A stretch of 64,000 nucleotides of DNA, taken from assembly GCF_012034205.1 (NCBI RefSeq), contig NZ_JAATEM010000004.1, forward strand, positions 1 to 64,000, read 5' to 3'. The notes beneath the pieces are model-generated. The model was given only the letters and a program-made list of their open reading frames with translations, was not told the origin of the DNA and did no database searches. The stretch comes from Streptomyces composti (GTDB lineage Bacteria > Actinomycetota > Actinomycetes > Streptomycetales > Streptomycetaceae). Below, in pieces: positions 53,768 through 61,858 of the stretch. Every line of letters begins with the position of its first letter. Within the stretch, counting starts at the first letter, position 1. The position numbers and the translations under genes are program-made.

Positions 53768-54172
53768 ATGGCAGGCGGACGTCCCAGCATCTGTCCCACG
53801 CTGCTGTACACCGACGCGAAGGCGGCGGTCCGCCAGCTCACGGAGGCCTTCGGCTTCACGGAGCTGGCCGTGTACGAGGGCGAGGACGGCTCGGTGGAGC
53901 ACGCGGAGCTGGCGCAGGGCAACGGCGTGGTGATGCTCGGCACGAAGGGGCGGGGCGGCGCCTTCGACACGGCGATGAAGGACGCGGGACCGGCCGGCAT
54001 CTACGTGGTCGTGGACGACGTGGACGGCCATCACCAGCGCGCCGTGGAGCACGGCGCGGAGATCCTCATGCCCCCGACGGACCAGGACTACGGCTCCCGC
54101 GACTACATGGCCCGCGACCTCGAGGGCAACATCTGGAGCTTCGGTACGTACGCACCCGAGATCAAGGCGTGA
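53768..54172 (+). CDS. VOC-family (glyoxalase-like) protein
   Basis: A 134-residue vicinal-oxygen-chelate protein of the PhnB-like kind: CPTLLYTDAKAAVRQL, FGFTELAVYEG, HAELAQGNGVVML, then DVDGHHQRAVEHGAEIL and the final SRDYMARDLEGNIWSFGTY with the conserved glutamate-free dead-end typical of small VOC proteins. It may act in metal-dependent chemistry or resistance, substrate unknown. Start ATG 53768 after GAGGAG; longer frames lack support. Confidence 0.9.
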   Translation: MAGGRPSICPTLLYTDAKAAVRQLTEAFGFTELAVYEGEDGSVEHAELAQGNGVVMLGTKGRGGAFDTAMKDAGPAGIYVVVDDVDGHHQRAVEHGAEILMPPTDQDYGSRDYMARDLEGNIWSFGTYAPEIKA

Positions 54173-54260
54173 GGTCTCGATCTCCCCGCGGGTGAGCGGC
54201 GGCTGAGCCGGCCGTGCCTGCGGCGCCGCCGCAGATGCCTGCGGCGCCCCAGGGCCGCGG

Positions 54261-55574
54261 TCAGCCGCCGGTGTGGACCTGGAACGCGGCTCGCCGGACC
54301 GCTCGGGCCAGCGCGGGGTCGGGGTGTGCGGCGGCAAGGGCGACCAGCACCTGCACCGTGCGCGGATGCCCGACGGCGCGAACCTCCTTCAGCAGCTCCG
54401 GAACGGTGGGCTGAACCGCCGACTCGAGGTGCCGCACCAGCATCGGCGCCTCCCCGTGGTCCGCCACGGCAGCCGCGGTGTCGACCCACAGCCAGGTGGC
54501 TTCCTCACGGGTCAGGACCTCGTGCGCGTCCTCGGGATCGGCCCCGTCGTGCTCAGCGAGCCACAGCAGCGCGTAGGGCCGCAGCGCCGGTTCGCCGAGC
54601 ACGGCCCGCACCTCGGGCTCGGCCGGCGCCCCCACCACCCGCAGCGCCTCGAAGGCAAGCCCCCGCAGCAGCGCATCCTCACCCCGCGCCGCATCGATCA
54701 GCTCGGTGACCGCGCTGCCCACAGGACGGGCGGCGAGCCAGGCCCGGTACTCGGCCCGGGCCGCATTCGGCCGCAGCTGCGCGCAGCCGCGCAGCATGTC
54801 CTCGGCGCTCTGCTCGATGTTCCCCGCGGGGCTCTGCGCGGCCACACAGATCTGCTCCAGCTTGACCCACACCGCCCAGCTGCCCAGCGGGGTGAGCGTG
54901 GCCTGCCCGTCCCCGTAGGTGAGCGCGCCCACGGAGGCGAGCGCGCGCAGCGCCCAGTCGAGGAGCGGCTCGAGCGGTGCGTCGGTGCTCTCCGGTACGA
55001 CGGGCGCGGGCCGGGGCGCGTAGTCGATCTCGCAGCGCTCGGTGCGCAGTTCGGTGACCCGCTGGCGCAGCAGATCCAGCAGCTGGGACACCGGGACGGG
55101 CCCGGCGGAGAGCTGGAGGAAGGACAGCACCTGCGGCATGGCCGAGACGACCTCGGCGACGGCGCCGGGCTCCTGGCCTCCCGGTTCGGGATGCGCCAGC
55201 GACCAGGCGTCGAAGAGGGCGACCCAGCCGCGCAGCACCGCGCTGTCGTCGCGGTCCCAGGCACGCAGCCGCCAGCCGGGGCGGGCCCTGTCGCCGTGCA
55301 CCTCGATCAGACCGGCGAGGCGGGCGGTGTCCCAGTCGGCGCGCACCTGAGCCGGGGTCAGTCCGAGGTCCTCGGCGGCGCGCTCCGCGGTCGCCTCGGA
55401 GAGGGTCGCCTTGCCGTCGCCCGCGGTCCGGCCGGGGCCGAGGGCGACGTCCGCCCAGCGGGCCACCCGGACCGCACCGGCCAGTTGGGAACGGGCCATT
55501 CCGGCCAGTGCCGCCGGTGCCGGCGTGCCCTCGGGAGGGCGCGGCGCGGGGCGGCGCGGGCGCCGCTGGTTCAT
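54261..55574 (-). CDS. Conserved actinobacterial protein with HEAT-like C-terminus, unknown
   Basis: A 437-residue soluble protein without a domain I can name. After a Pro/Arg-rich start, residues about 50-110 resemble a winged-helix region (LTPAQVRADWDTARLAGLIEV). The C-terminal 150 residues show helical repeats (LLRGLAFEALRVVGAPA, ALLWLAEHDGADPED, LVALAAAHPDPALARAVR) like HEAT repeats. ATG 55574 (MNQRRPRRPAP) is used; GTG 55697 adds about 41 residues and cannot be excluded. Upstream is the convergent VOC gene, downstream the hydrolase. Confidence 0.72.
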   Translation of the reverse strand: MNQRRPRRPAPRPPEGTPAPAALAGMARSQLAGAVRVARWADVALGPGRTAGDGKATLSEATAERAAEDLGLTPAQVRADWDTARLAGLIEVHGDRARPGWRLRAWDRDDSAVLRGWVALFDAWSLAHPEPGGQEPGAVAEVVSAMPQVLSFLQLSAGPVPVSQLLDLLRQRVTELRTERCEIDYAPRPAPVVPESTDAPLEPLLDWALRALASVGALTYGDGQATLTPLGSWAVWVKLEQICVAAQSPAGNIEQSAEDMLRGCAQLRPNAARAEYRAWLAARPVGSAVTELIDAARGEDALLRGLAFEALRVVGAPAEPEVRAVLGEPALRPYALLWLAEHDGADPEDAHEVLTREEATWLWVDTAAAVADHGEAPMLVRHLESAVQPTVPELLKEVRAVGHPRTVQVLVALAAAHPDPALARAVRRAAFQVHTGG

Positions 55575-55816
55575 CGCTCTGGGTGCGGCGGCCAGGGGTC
55601 GCGGGCGGACGAGTCGGAGCCTGGAGTCGCGCGGGATACGGGACGTCACGGGTGCAGTCTTCCGGTTGACGGTCCGAAAACCCAAACGGAATGTCACGGG
55701 CGGCTACGGACGAGGCCAATGCACGGCCTGACAAGGCGGTGAGGAGCGTGATCAGGCCACGGCGCGAGCGCGGACCGGAATCTCGGTGGAGATCCGGCGA
55801 GAGCTCACGTCACGGG

Positions 55817-56944
55817 TCACATCAAGGGGGTGAGGAAGCGGCGGAGGGCCTCCTCGTAGTCGTCGGGGCGGGCGTTCCACATGGCGCCGTGCGGGGCGTC
55901 CGTGACCGGGTGCAGGGTGACCGTGTTCGGGTGGGCGTCGGCGAGGCGGCGGGAGTGGTGCCAGGGGGCCACGGTGTCGCCGGGGCCGTGGAAGATGTGG
56001 GTCGGAACGGCGATGCGGTCCAGGTGGAGCGCGCCGGGGTCGCGGTCGCCGTAGAGACCGGTGCGGCCCTTGGCGGCGCGGACCGCGAGCGGCAGCAGCG
56101 GGCCGGGGGTGTGGCGGGCGGCGGCCAGGGCGCGCAGGGTCGCCTCCCAGCTGAGCACCGGCGAGTCCAGTACGAGCCCGGCGATCCGCTCCCGCAGCGG
56201 AGAGCGGGCGGCGGCGCGCAGCGCCATGGTCGCGCCGGTGGACCAGCCGAGCAGCACCACCTGCCGGGCGCCCGAGTCCACGGCGTGCCGGATCGCGGCG
56301 TCCAGGTCGCGCCACTCGGTCTCACCGAAGTGGTGCAGACCGTCCGGTGAGCGCGGTGCGCCCTGGTCGCCCCGGTAGGCGAGGGCGAGAACGGGGAAGC
56401 GGTGGCCGTGCAGGAACTCCAGCAGGTTCAGAGCGTGTTCCCGGGTGGCGGCGAGTCCGTGCACCGCGATCACCCAGGTGCCCCGGGCGCCCGGCACGAA
56501 CCAGGCGGGCAGCGGGCCGAGTTCGCCGGGGATGCTCAGGTCGGTGTGCTCCAGGCCGAGGGCTGTGCCGGGGTCGCCGACGTGGAGGTTGGGAACCAGC
56601 CAGGCGCGGTCGCCGGGCTCCAGCGTGCCGTGCGTGACGCGTTCCAGGCGGCGCACGACGGTGTCGGCGGACTGCGAGGCGCCCTCCAGGACGGGCCCGA
56701 CCACCGCATGGACTCCGTCGCCGGCCAGCCCGTAGCGGCCGGGGCGCAGCGCTGCGAGGTGCCGGGTGAGAGTGACCTGCCCGGCGGCCGTGCCGTGCAC
56801 GGTGAGCCGGGGCTCGGTGGGCAGCGGCCTGCCCGGCGGCGCCTTCAGGGCGCTCTCACTGGCGAACCGGCCGGCGGCCACAGCAGCGGCACCGGCCCCT
56901 ATCACGGCGGAGACGGCAGCAGCACTCACTCTGACAGGACGCAC
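55817..56944 (-). CDS. Alpha/beta hydrolase, possibly membrane-anchored or secreted
   Basis: A 375-residue alpha/beta hydrolase. It begins with an Ala/Val-rich segment (VRPVRVSAAAVSAVIGAGAA) that could be a signal anchor. The nucleophile elbow is GWSTGATMAL (Ser in GxSxG), acid in GPGDTVAPWHHS, and the histidine in TDAPHGAMWNA. An N-terminal region of about 150 residues before the fold is conserved in the family. Substrate unknown. GTG 56944 chosen; upstream in-frame ATG 57082 gives a longer, low-complexity start. Confidence 0.87.
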   Translation of the reverse strand: MRPVRVSAAAVSAVIGAGAAAVAAGRFASESALKAPPGRPLPTEPRLTVHGTAAGQVTLTRHLAALRPGRYGLAGDGVHAVVGPVLEGASQSADTVVRRLERVTHGTLEPGDRAWLVPNLHVGDPGTALGLEHTDLSIPGELGPLPAWFVPGARGTWVIAVHGLAATREHALNLLEFLHGHRFPVLALAYRGDQGAPRSPDGLHHFGETEWRDLDAAIRHAVDSGARQVVLLGWSTGATMALRAAARSPLRERIAGLVLDSPVLSWEATLRALAAARHTPGPLLPLAVRAAKGRTGLYGDRDPGALHLDRIAVPTHIFHGPGDTVAPWHHSRRLADAHPNTVTLHPVTDAPHGAMWNARPDDYEEALRRFLTPLM

Positions 56945-57088
56945 CCCACCAGTCTCCCGGCCCGCCAGGTACCGGGCCAGTGGGCGACGCGAGAGGGGTG
57001 ACGCCCCGCCCCCGGCCGCGGGGCAGTCCGGTGTCCCCGGCTGCGGACGGTCGTGCCGGGAGCCGCTCCCGGACGCACCCACCGCGGC

Positions 57089-57838
57089 TCAGCCCCCGCC
57101 CCCGTCACCCCCGCGCTGCCCGTACCCCCGCAGGCGCTCAGCCACCTCGTCCAGCTGCGCCAGGGACAGCAGACTCGGCGCACGCCCCGGCACGGAGGAC
57201 GCCGCCAGCCACACCCGGCACATCCACTCCAGCTGCGCCGTCCGGTCGTACGCCTGGGCCAGTGACGAGCCGTACGTCAGCGTCCCGTGGTTCTGCAACA
57301 GGCACCCCGTGCGATCGCTGAGCGCATCCAGCATGTTCTCGGCCAACTCCTCCGTCCCGTACGTCGCATAGCGGGCAACCCGGACCGGCCCGCCCAGCGC
57401 CGCGGCCATGTAGTGGATCAGAGGAAGCTCGTGCACGAGCGTGGAGACGGCCGTCGCGTGTACCGCGTGCGTATGGACGACGGCCCGCGCATCGGTCGCC
57501 CGGTACACCGCCAGATGCATCGGCAGCTCGCTCGTCGGCACCAGCGTGCCGAGCACCTGCCGCCCGGCGAGATCGACGCCGGTCACATCGTCCGGCGTGA
57601 GCCGGTCATAGGGCACGCCGGACGGCGTGACCAGCACCGTTTCCCCGACACGCACCGAGACGTTGCCGGAGGTGCCGACGACGAGCCCCTCGGCGGTGGT
57701 CCGCCGCGCGGTGTCCACCAGGCCGGCCCAGGCGCGCGCCTCCTCCTCGCTCACACGCCGCCTTCGTGCTTCCCCCACGCCCCCCGCACCGTTCCCGACG
57801 CCACTGGCGCCACGCCGGTCGTCTCGCTGCTCAGCCAT
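57089..57838 (-). CDS. Class II aldolase family protein
   Basis: A 249-residue aldolase of the L-fuculose-phosphate/ribulose-phosphate epimerase fold. Phosphate-binding GTSGNVSVR, the catalytic Glu in TSELPMHLAVY, zinc ligands in VVHTHAVHATAVS and a later NHG (QNHGTLTYG) agree with the family. It splits a sugar phosphate to DHAP or glycolaldehyde products; exact substrate not predictable. Start ATG 57838. No sugar operon is beside it. Confidence 0.92.
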   Translation of the reverse strand: MAEQRDDRRGASGVGNGAGGVGEARRRRVSEEEARAWAGLVDTARRTTAEGLVVGTSGNVSVRVGETVLVTPSGVPYDRLTPDDVTGVDLAGRQVLGTLVPTSELPMHLAVYRATDARAVVHTHAVHATAVSTLVHELPLIHYMAAALGGPVRVARYATYGTEELAENMLDALSDRTGCLLQNHGTLTYGSSLAQAYDRTAQLEWMCRVWLAASSVPGRAPSLLSLAQLDEVAERLRGYGQRGGDGGGG

Positions 57839-58052
57839 GCCGTGATCCTGTCAGGAGTCCTCCAGTGCCCTTGTGAGCCGGGGCGCTTTAGGCCGGAATG
57901 CGACCCTCCGTAAGGGTGCATATCCCCCGACACCGGTCGCCGGAATCACCTTGGCCGGAGGCTGTCCTGCATTCAACGATCTTCCGGTGGCGTCGCGGCG
58001 TTCCCGCGCACATCGCCGCATCCGGGGAAGCACGGCCCGTGAGCGCACACCG

Positions 58053-58810
58053 GTGTCCCGTCGCCGCCGCAGGCTCCTCAGCCTCCGTGGCCGCGCTCGC
58101 GCTCGGCGGGACCGTCCGGCCGAGGCGCCCGCCGCATCGGCGAGCCGCCCGAAGGGGTACGACGTCTCGTCGCACCAGAAGAGCGTGAACCGGGCGAAGG
58201 CCAGGGCCAGGGGCGCCCGGTTCGTCCACGTCAAGGCGACGGAGTCCACCACCTACCGCAATCCGCACATCCGGCAGCAGTACGACGGCTCCCGCAGGGC
58301 GGGGCTGATCCGCGGGGCCTCTCGCTTCGCCTGCCCGACCGCTTCCCGGGCCGGGCGCAGGCGGCGTACCTCGTACGCAACGGGGGCGCCTGGAGAGCCG
58401 ACGGGCGCACACTGCCGCCCGCTCTCGGCATCGCATACGACCCGCACGACCGCAAGAAGAAGTGCCACGGGCCCAGCAAGACCCGGACGGCCGCCTGCAT
58501 CCGCTCGTTCAGCGACGAGGCCCACCGGTGCGCGGGCCGCCGGCCTGTGATCCACACCACCACCCACTGGCGGCGCGCCTGCACCGGGAACACCGCCGCC
58601 TTCGGCCGGGACCACCCGCTGTGGCGCGCCCGTTTCAGCAGGTCGGGGCCGGGCGCACGGCCGGCGGGCCGGTCGTGGACGTTCCGGCGGTACGACGGCG
58701 GCGGCACCGGAACTCCTCCGGGAGACCAGAACTGCTTCAACGGTCTCCCGGCCGGTCGCAGGCGCTGGCGCGGGTGCGCCGAGCGGCCGGTCCGCCGCGC
58801 CCCCGCGGGG
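58053..58810 (+). pseudogene. GH25 lysozyme pseudogene with frameshifts
   Basis: A secreted GH25 muramidase gene that is broken. PKGYDVSSHQ and RFVHVKATESTTYRNPHIRQ are recognisable in one frame up to about 58331. There the family sequence moves to another frame (LPDRFPGRAQAAYLVRNGG ... PGDQNCFNG), as if one base were lost. The Arg-rich start (from GTG 58053) and signal core also lie in different frames. The catalytic DxE region, normally ALDIEY, reads ALGIAY. Another shift near 58750 leads into a tail continuing in the wrong frame. Unlikely to make an active enzyme. Confidence 0.8.
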
Positions 58811-58867
58811 CCGGGCCCACCGCACGGTCCGGCCCCGCCGACCGGCGGAACAGCAGCCGCCTCTTCC

Positions 58868-58911
58868 GGTCACCACCGTGCCCCTCCCAGTTCATCTTCC
58901 GTTCACCCTGG
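58868..58911 (+). promoter_or_regulatory. PHO-box-like direct repeats before the Pit transporter
   Basis: Three 11-bp units fit the Streptomyces PhoP consensus GKTCAYYYRSG: GGTCACCACCG (58868-58878, 9 of 11), GTTCATCTTCC (58890-58900, 9 of 11), GTTCACCCTGG (58901-58911, 10 of 11), all in 11-bp register with one poor unit at 58879-58889. They lie 48-91 bp upstream of the start codon. Confidence 0.7.
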
Positions 58912-58958
58912 TTACCTACGTTCGACCAGCCAATGACCTCGAACGATTGCCTGGGTAA

Positions 58959-60248
58959 ATGGAAAGCTTCTCGCTGATCCTCGCGATTGTGGTGGTGACC
59001 GCACTCGCGTTCGATTTCACGAACGGTTTCCACGACACCGCGAACGCGATGGCAACGACCATTTCGACCGGTGCGATGAGGCCCAAGGCGGCCGTGGCCA
59101 TGTCCGCCGTCCTCAACCTTGTCGGTGCGTTTCTCTCGGTGGAGGTCGCCAACACGATCTCCAAGGGTCTCGTCGACGAGACCGGCATCCGTCCCGAGGT
59201 CATCTTCGCCGCCCTGGTCGGCGCGATCCTCTGGAACCTCCTCACCTGGCTGGTCGGTCTGCCGTCCAGCTCCTCGCACGCCCTGATGGGCGGCCTGATC
59301 GGCGCCACCGTCGCCACCGCCGGCATCGGCGCGGTGCACGGTGGCGTTCTGGTGACCAAGGTGCTGATCCCGGCGCTCGCCGCCCCGCTGGTGGCCGGCA
59401 TCGCCGCGATGCTCGCCGCCCGGCTGACCTACCGCCTCGGCCGGAAGGCCGACGGCAAGGCCGCCGAGAAGGGCTACCGGGCCGGGCAGATCGCCTCCGC
59501 CGGCCTGGTCTCGCTGGCCCACGGCACCAACGACGCCCAGAAGACGATGGGCATCATCACCCTCGCCCTGATCGCCGGCGGTGCGCTCGCCCCGGACTCC
59601 GATCCGCCGCTGTGGGTCATCCTCTCCGCGGGCGTCGCCATCGCGCTCGGCACCTACCTCGGCGGCTGGCGCATCATCCGCACCATGGGCAAGGGCCTGA
59701 CCGACCTTCAGCCGCAGCAGGGCTTCGCCGCCCAGACCAGCGCCGCCACGGTCATCCTGGCCTCCTCCCACCTCGGCTTCTCGCTGTCCACCACGCACTC
59801 GGTCTCCGGCTCGGTCATGGGCGCGGGTCTCGGCCGCAAGGGCGGTGTGGTCCGCTGGTCGACCGCCACCCGGATGTTCGTCGCCTGGGGCCTGACGCTG
59901 CCGGCCGCCGCGGTGGTCGCCGCGCTCGCCGAGTGGGTCTGCGGCTTCGGCGACTGGGGCACCGCCCTGGTGGCCCTCTTCCTGGTCGCCTCCAGCGCCG
60001 CGATCTGGAAGATCTCCCGGCGCGAGGTGGTCGACCACACCAACGTCAACGACCCCGGCACCCCGGCCGAGGAGCCGGCCGGCGTGGTGACCCAGGCCAT
60101 CGCCGCCGTCACCCCGCCTCCCACGAGCACCCTCGAGGAGGAGCTGACGGCCACCGTCCCGGCCCCCTCGGTTCCGGCGCCCACCGCCCCGGCATCCGCC
60201 GCTGCGGGTGCCGACCCGGCGAACCCGCCGGCGAAGACCACCGTCTGA
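58959..60248 (+). CDS. pitH1: Low-affinity inorganic phosphate transporter (Pit family)
   Basis: A 429-residue Pit-family permease with about 10 membrane helices. The two internal repeats carry the family signatures FDFTNGFHDTANAMATTI and LAHGTNDAQKTMGI. It ends with a Pro/Ala-rich tail (about residues 360-429). Such proteins move metal-phosphate in symport with protons. Gene order (small membrane protein and cob genes after it) agrees with S. coelicolor pitH1 as I remember. Start ATG 58959; PHO-box-like repeats lie upstream. The small gene at 60294 follows. Confidence 0.94.
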   Translation: MESFSLILAIVVVTALAFDFTNGFHDTANAMATTISTGAMRPKAAVAMSAVLNLVGAFLSVEVANTISKGLVDETGIRPEVIFAALVGAILWNLLTWLVGLPSSSSHALMGGLIGATVATAGIGAVHGGVLVTKVLIPALAAPLVAGIAAMLAARLTYRLGRKADGKAAEKGYRAGQIASAGLVSLAHGTNDAQKTMGIITLALIAGGALAPDSDPPLWVILSAGVAIALGTYLGGWRIIRTMGKGLTDLQPQQGFAAQTSAATVILASSHLGFSLSTTHSVSGSVMGAGLGRKGGVVRWSTATRMFVAWGLTLPAAAVVAALAEWVCGFGDWGTALVALFLVASSAAIWKISRREVVDHTNVNDPGTPAEEPAGVVTQAIAAVTPPPTSTLEEELTATVPAPSVPAPTAPASAAAGADPANPPAKTTV

Positions 60249-60293
60249 CCGCCCCGTCACGCATCCGGGCACACGAAGGAAAGCAGCAGAGCA

Positions 60294-60515
60294 ATGAAGA
60301 TCGACTGGGCGGCCCTCGGTTCCGTCTTCGGTGTCAGCCTCGTGGTCACGGTGGCGCTGGTGGCGCTGTTCACGCTCGGCATCACCGGCCTGTCCCGCCG
60401 CGAACGGGCCGCCGAGCAGGGCCGGTCCGCGGCCCTGGCGCTCACCGGTGCGTACGCCTGCTTCGCCGCCTGCGCGGCGGCGGTGGGCTACGGGATCTAC
60501 CTGATCATGGCCTGA
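60294..60515 (+). CDS. Small two-helix membrane protein after the Pit gene
   Basis: A 73-residue protein: helix 1 (VFGVSLVVTVALVALFTLGI), a charged loop (SRRERAAEQGRSAA) and helix 2 (ALTGAYACFAACAAAVGYGIYLIM). Function unknown; its constant place behind pit genes suggests a helper of the transporter. It starts 45 bp after the Pit stop with a GAAAGCAG site and ends ahead of a strong terminator, so the two form one operon. Confidence 0.85.
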   Translation: MKIDWAALGSVFGVSLVVTVALVALFTLGITGLSRRERAAEQGRSAALALTGAYACFAACAAAVGYGIYLIMA

Positions 60516-60532
60516 TCCCGCGAGCGTTTCCG

Positions 60533-60571
60533 GAAAGGGTGGTGCGAGGCGATGCCTCGCACCACCCTTTC
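60533..60571 (+). terminator. Terminator of the Pit operon
   Basis: Perfect 18-bp stem (60533-60550 with 60554-60571) and 3-nt loop, 17 bp after the small membrane protein gene. Confidence 0.92.
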
Positions 60572-60639
60572 GCGCTCCCCCACCCGAACCCCTCTGTGGG
60601 CCTGAGCACACTTCAGCCCCGCAGGTCAACTGCAAGTTG

Positions 60640-60822
60640 ACGGCCGTTCCGGGAGCGTGGTGGACTGCCGGAGCCAAGTGCGGCGGCACGAGAGGAAGCC
60701 GGTGGAAGTCCGGCGCGGTCCCGCCACTGTCACCGGGGTGAGCCACCCCGGGAGCCAGGAACTCTCACCGCCGGTCTCGTCGAACCAGGGCGCGGACACC
60801 CTGAGTGAGGACATACATCGCC
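60640..60822 (+). ncRNA. Cobalamin (B12) riboswitch
   Basis: The core consensus is clear: GGAAGCCGGTGGAAGTCCGG (60694-60713), then GCGGTCCCGCCACTGT (60715-60730) and the B12-box-like GAGCCAGGAACTC (60752-60764). It precedes the cobD-cobQ-cobN operon, so adenosylcobalamin should lower expression of B12 synthesis. The ends of the element are approximate, and the expression platform likely extends to cobD. Confidence 0.93.
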
Positions 60823-60912
60823 ATGCGCGGCTGCCTGTTGAGGTCGATCAGCGACGCACGGCCCCGAAGCGGGGCACCCCGGAGCATTCCCACCGGATCC
60901 GTCACCGGCTGA
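60823..60912 (+). other. Possible leader ORF between riboswitch and cobD
   Basis: An ORF of 29 codons (ATG 60823, TGA 60910-60912; peptide MRGCLLRSISDARPRSGAPR and nine more residues) ends four bases before the cobD ATG. It contains a 6-bp GC hairpin (60861-60866 with 60870-60875). cobD has no visible ribosome site of its own, so translation through this ORF could control it. Equally it may be chance. Confidence 0.4.
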
Positions 60913-60916
60913 ACCC

Positions 60917-61858
60917 ATGGGTGCCGATCGCGTGTTCGCGTACGGCGCCGCCGCCGGCCTCCTCGGCGACCTGCTGCTCGGCGATCCCCGCCGCGGGCAC
61001 CCGGTCGCCGCTTTCGGGCGGGCCGCGGCTGCCGTGGAACGTGTGCTGTGGCGTGACCATCGCGGCTGGGGCGCCGTGCACACCGCCGTCTGTGTCGGCG
61101 GGGCGGTCGCCCTCGGCGGCCTGGCCGCCCGCTGTGCACGCCGCTCCCCCGCCGCCTCCGTCGCCCTGACCGGCGTCGCCACCTGGGCCGTCGTCGGCGG
61201 CACCTCGCTGGCCCGGGAGGCCCGCACCATCGCCCGCGCCCTGCGGGACGGTGATGCGGATGCGGCCCGGGCACGGCTGCCGCATCTGTGCGGGCGGGAC
61301 CCGCAGGCGCTGGACGCGGACGGCATCGCCCGCGCGGTGGTGGAGTCCGTCGCCGAGAACACCTCCGACGCGGTGGTCGGAGCCCTGGTGTGGGGAGCCG
61401 TCGGCGGGGTGCCGGGGCTGCTCGGCTTCCGCGCCGTCAACACCCTGGACGCCATGGTCGGCCACAAGTCGCCGCGCTACCGCCGCTACGGCTGGGCGTC
61501 CGCCCGTCTCGACGACCTGGCGGGCTGGCCCGGGGCACGGCTGACCGCCGCCCTGGCCGCGCTCGCCGGACCGGACCCGAAGGGCGCGCTGCGGGCCTGG
61601 CGGGCGGACGCCGCCAAGCATCCGAGCCCCAACGCGGGCCCCGTGGAGGCCTCGTTCGCGGGCGCGCTGGGGGTGCGGCTCGGCGGCACGCTGTCCTACG
61701 GCGGGCGGGTCGAGCACCGGCCGGTGCTCAACGGGCAGGGGCGCGCGGTGACCGTGCCCGACATCGAACGGGCGGTGCGGCTCTCCCGGAGGGTCGGCTG
61801 GCTCGCACTCGGCGCCGGCGCCGTGGCGCGCGGGCTTCTGAAGGGGCGGGGCGCATGA
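60917..61858 (+). CDS. cobD: Adenosylcobinamide-phosphate synthase (CobD/CbiB)
   Basis: A 313-residue membrane enzyme that joins aminopropanol (phosphate) to adenosylcobyric acid. Family blocks: LLGDLLLGDPRRGHPVAAFG at the start, SVAENTSDAVVGALVWGAV, DAMVGHKSPRYRRYGWASAR and the C-terminal HPSPNAGPVEASFAGALGV. Several hydrophobic helices are visible. Start ATG 60917 lacks a ribosome site. First gene under the B12 riboswitch; its stop overlaps the cobQ start (ATGA). Confidence 0.94.
   Translation: MGADRVFAYGAAAGLLGDLLLGDPRRGHPVAAFGRAAAAVERVLWRDHRGWGAVHTAVCVGGAVALGGLAARCARRSPAASVALTGVATWAVVGGTSLAREARTIARALRDGDADAARARLPHLCGRDPQALDADGIARAVVESVAENTSDAVVGALVWGAVGGVPGLLGFRAVNTLDAMVGHKSPRYRRYGWASARLDDLAGWPGARLTAALAALAGPDPKGALRAWRADAAKHPSPNAGPVEASFAGALGVRLGGTLSYGGRVEHRPVLNGQGRAVTVPDIERAVRLSRRVGWLALGAGAVARGLLKGRGA

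Noticed and set aside
57089..57838. Aldolase as part of a fucose or rhamnose operon
   Set aside because: Neighbouring genes (hydrolase, GH25 remnant) belong to unrelated functions and lie on independent transcripts.
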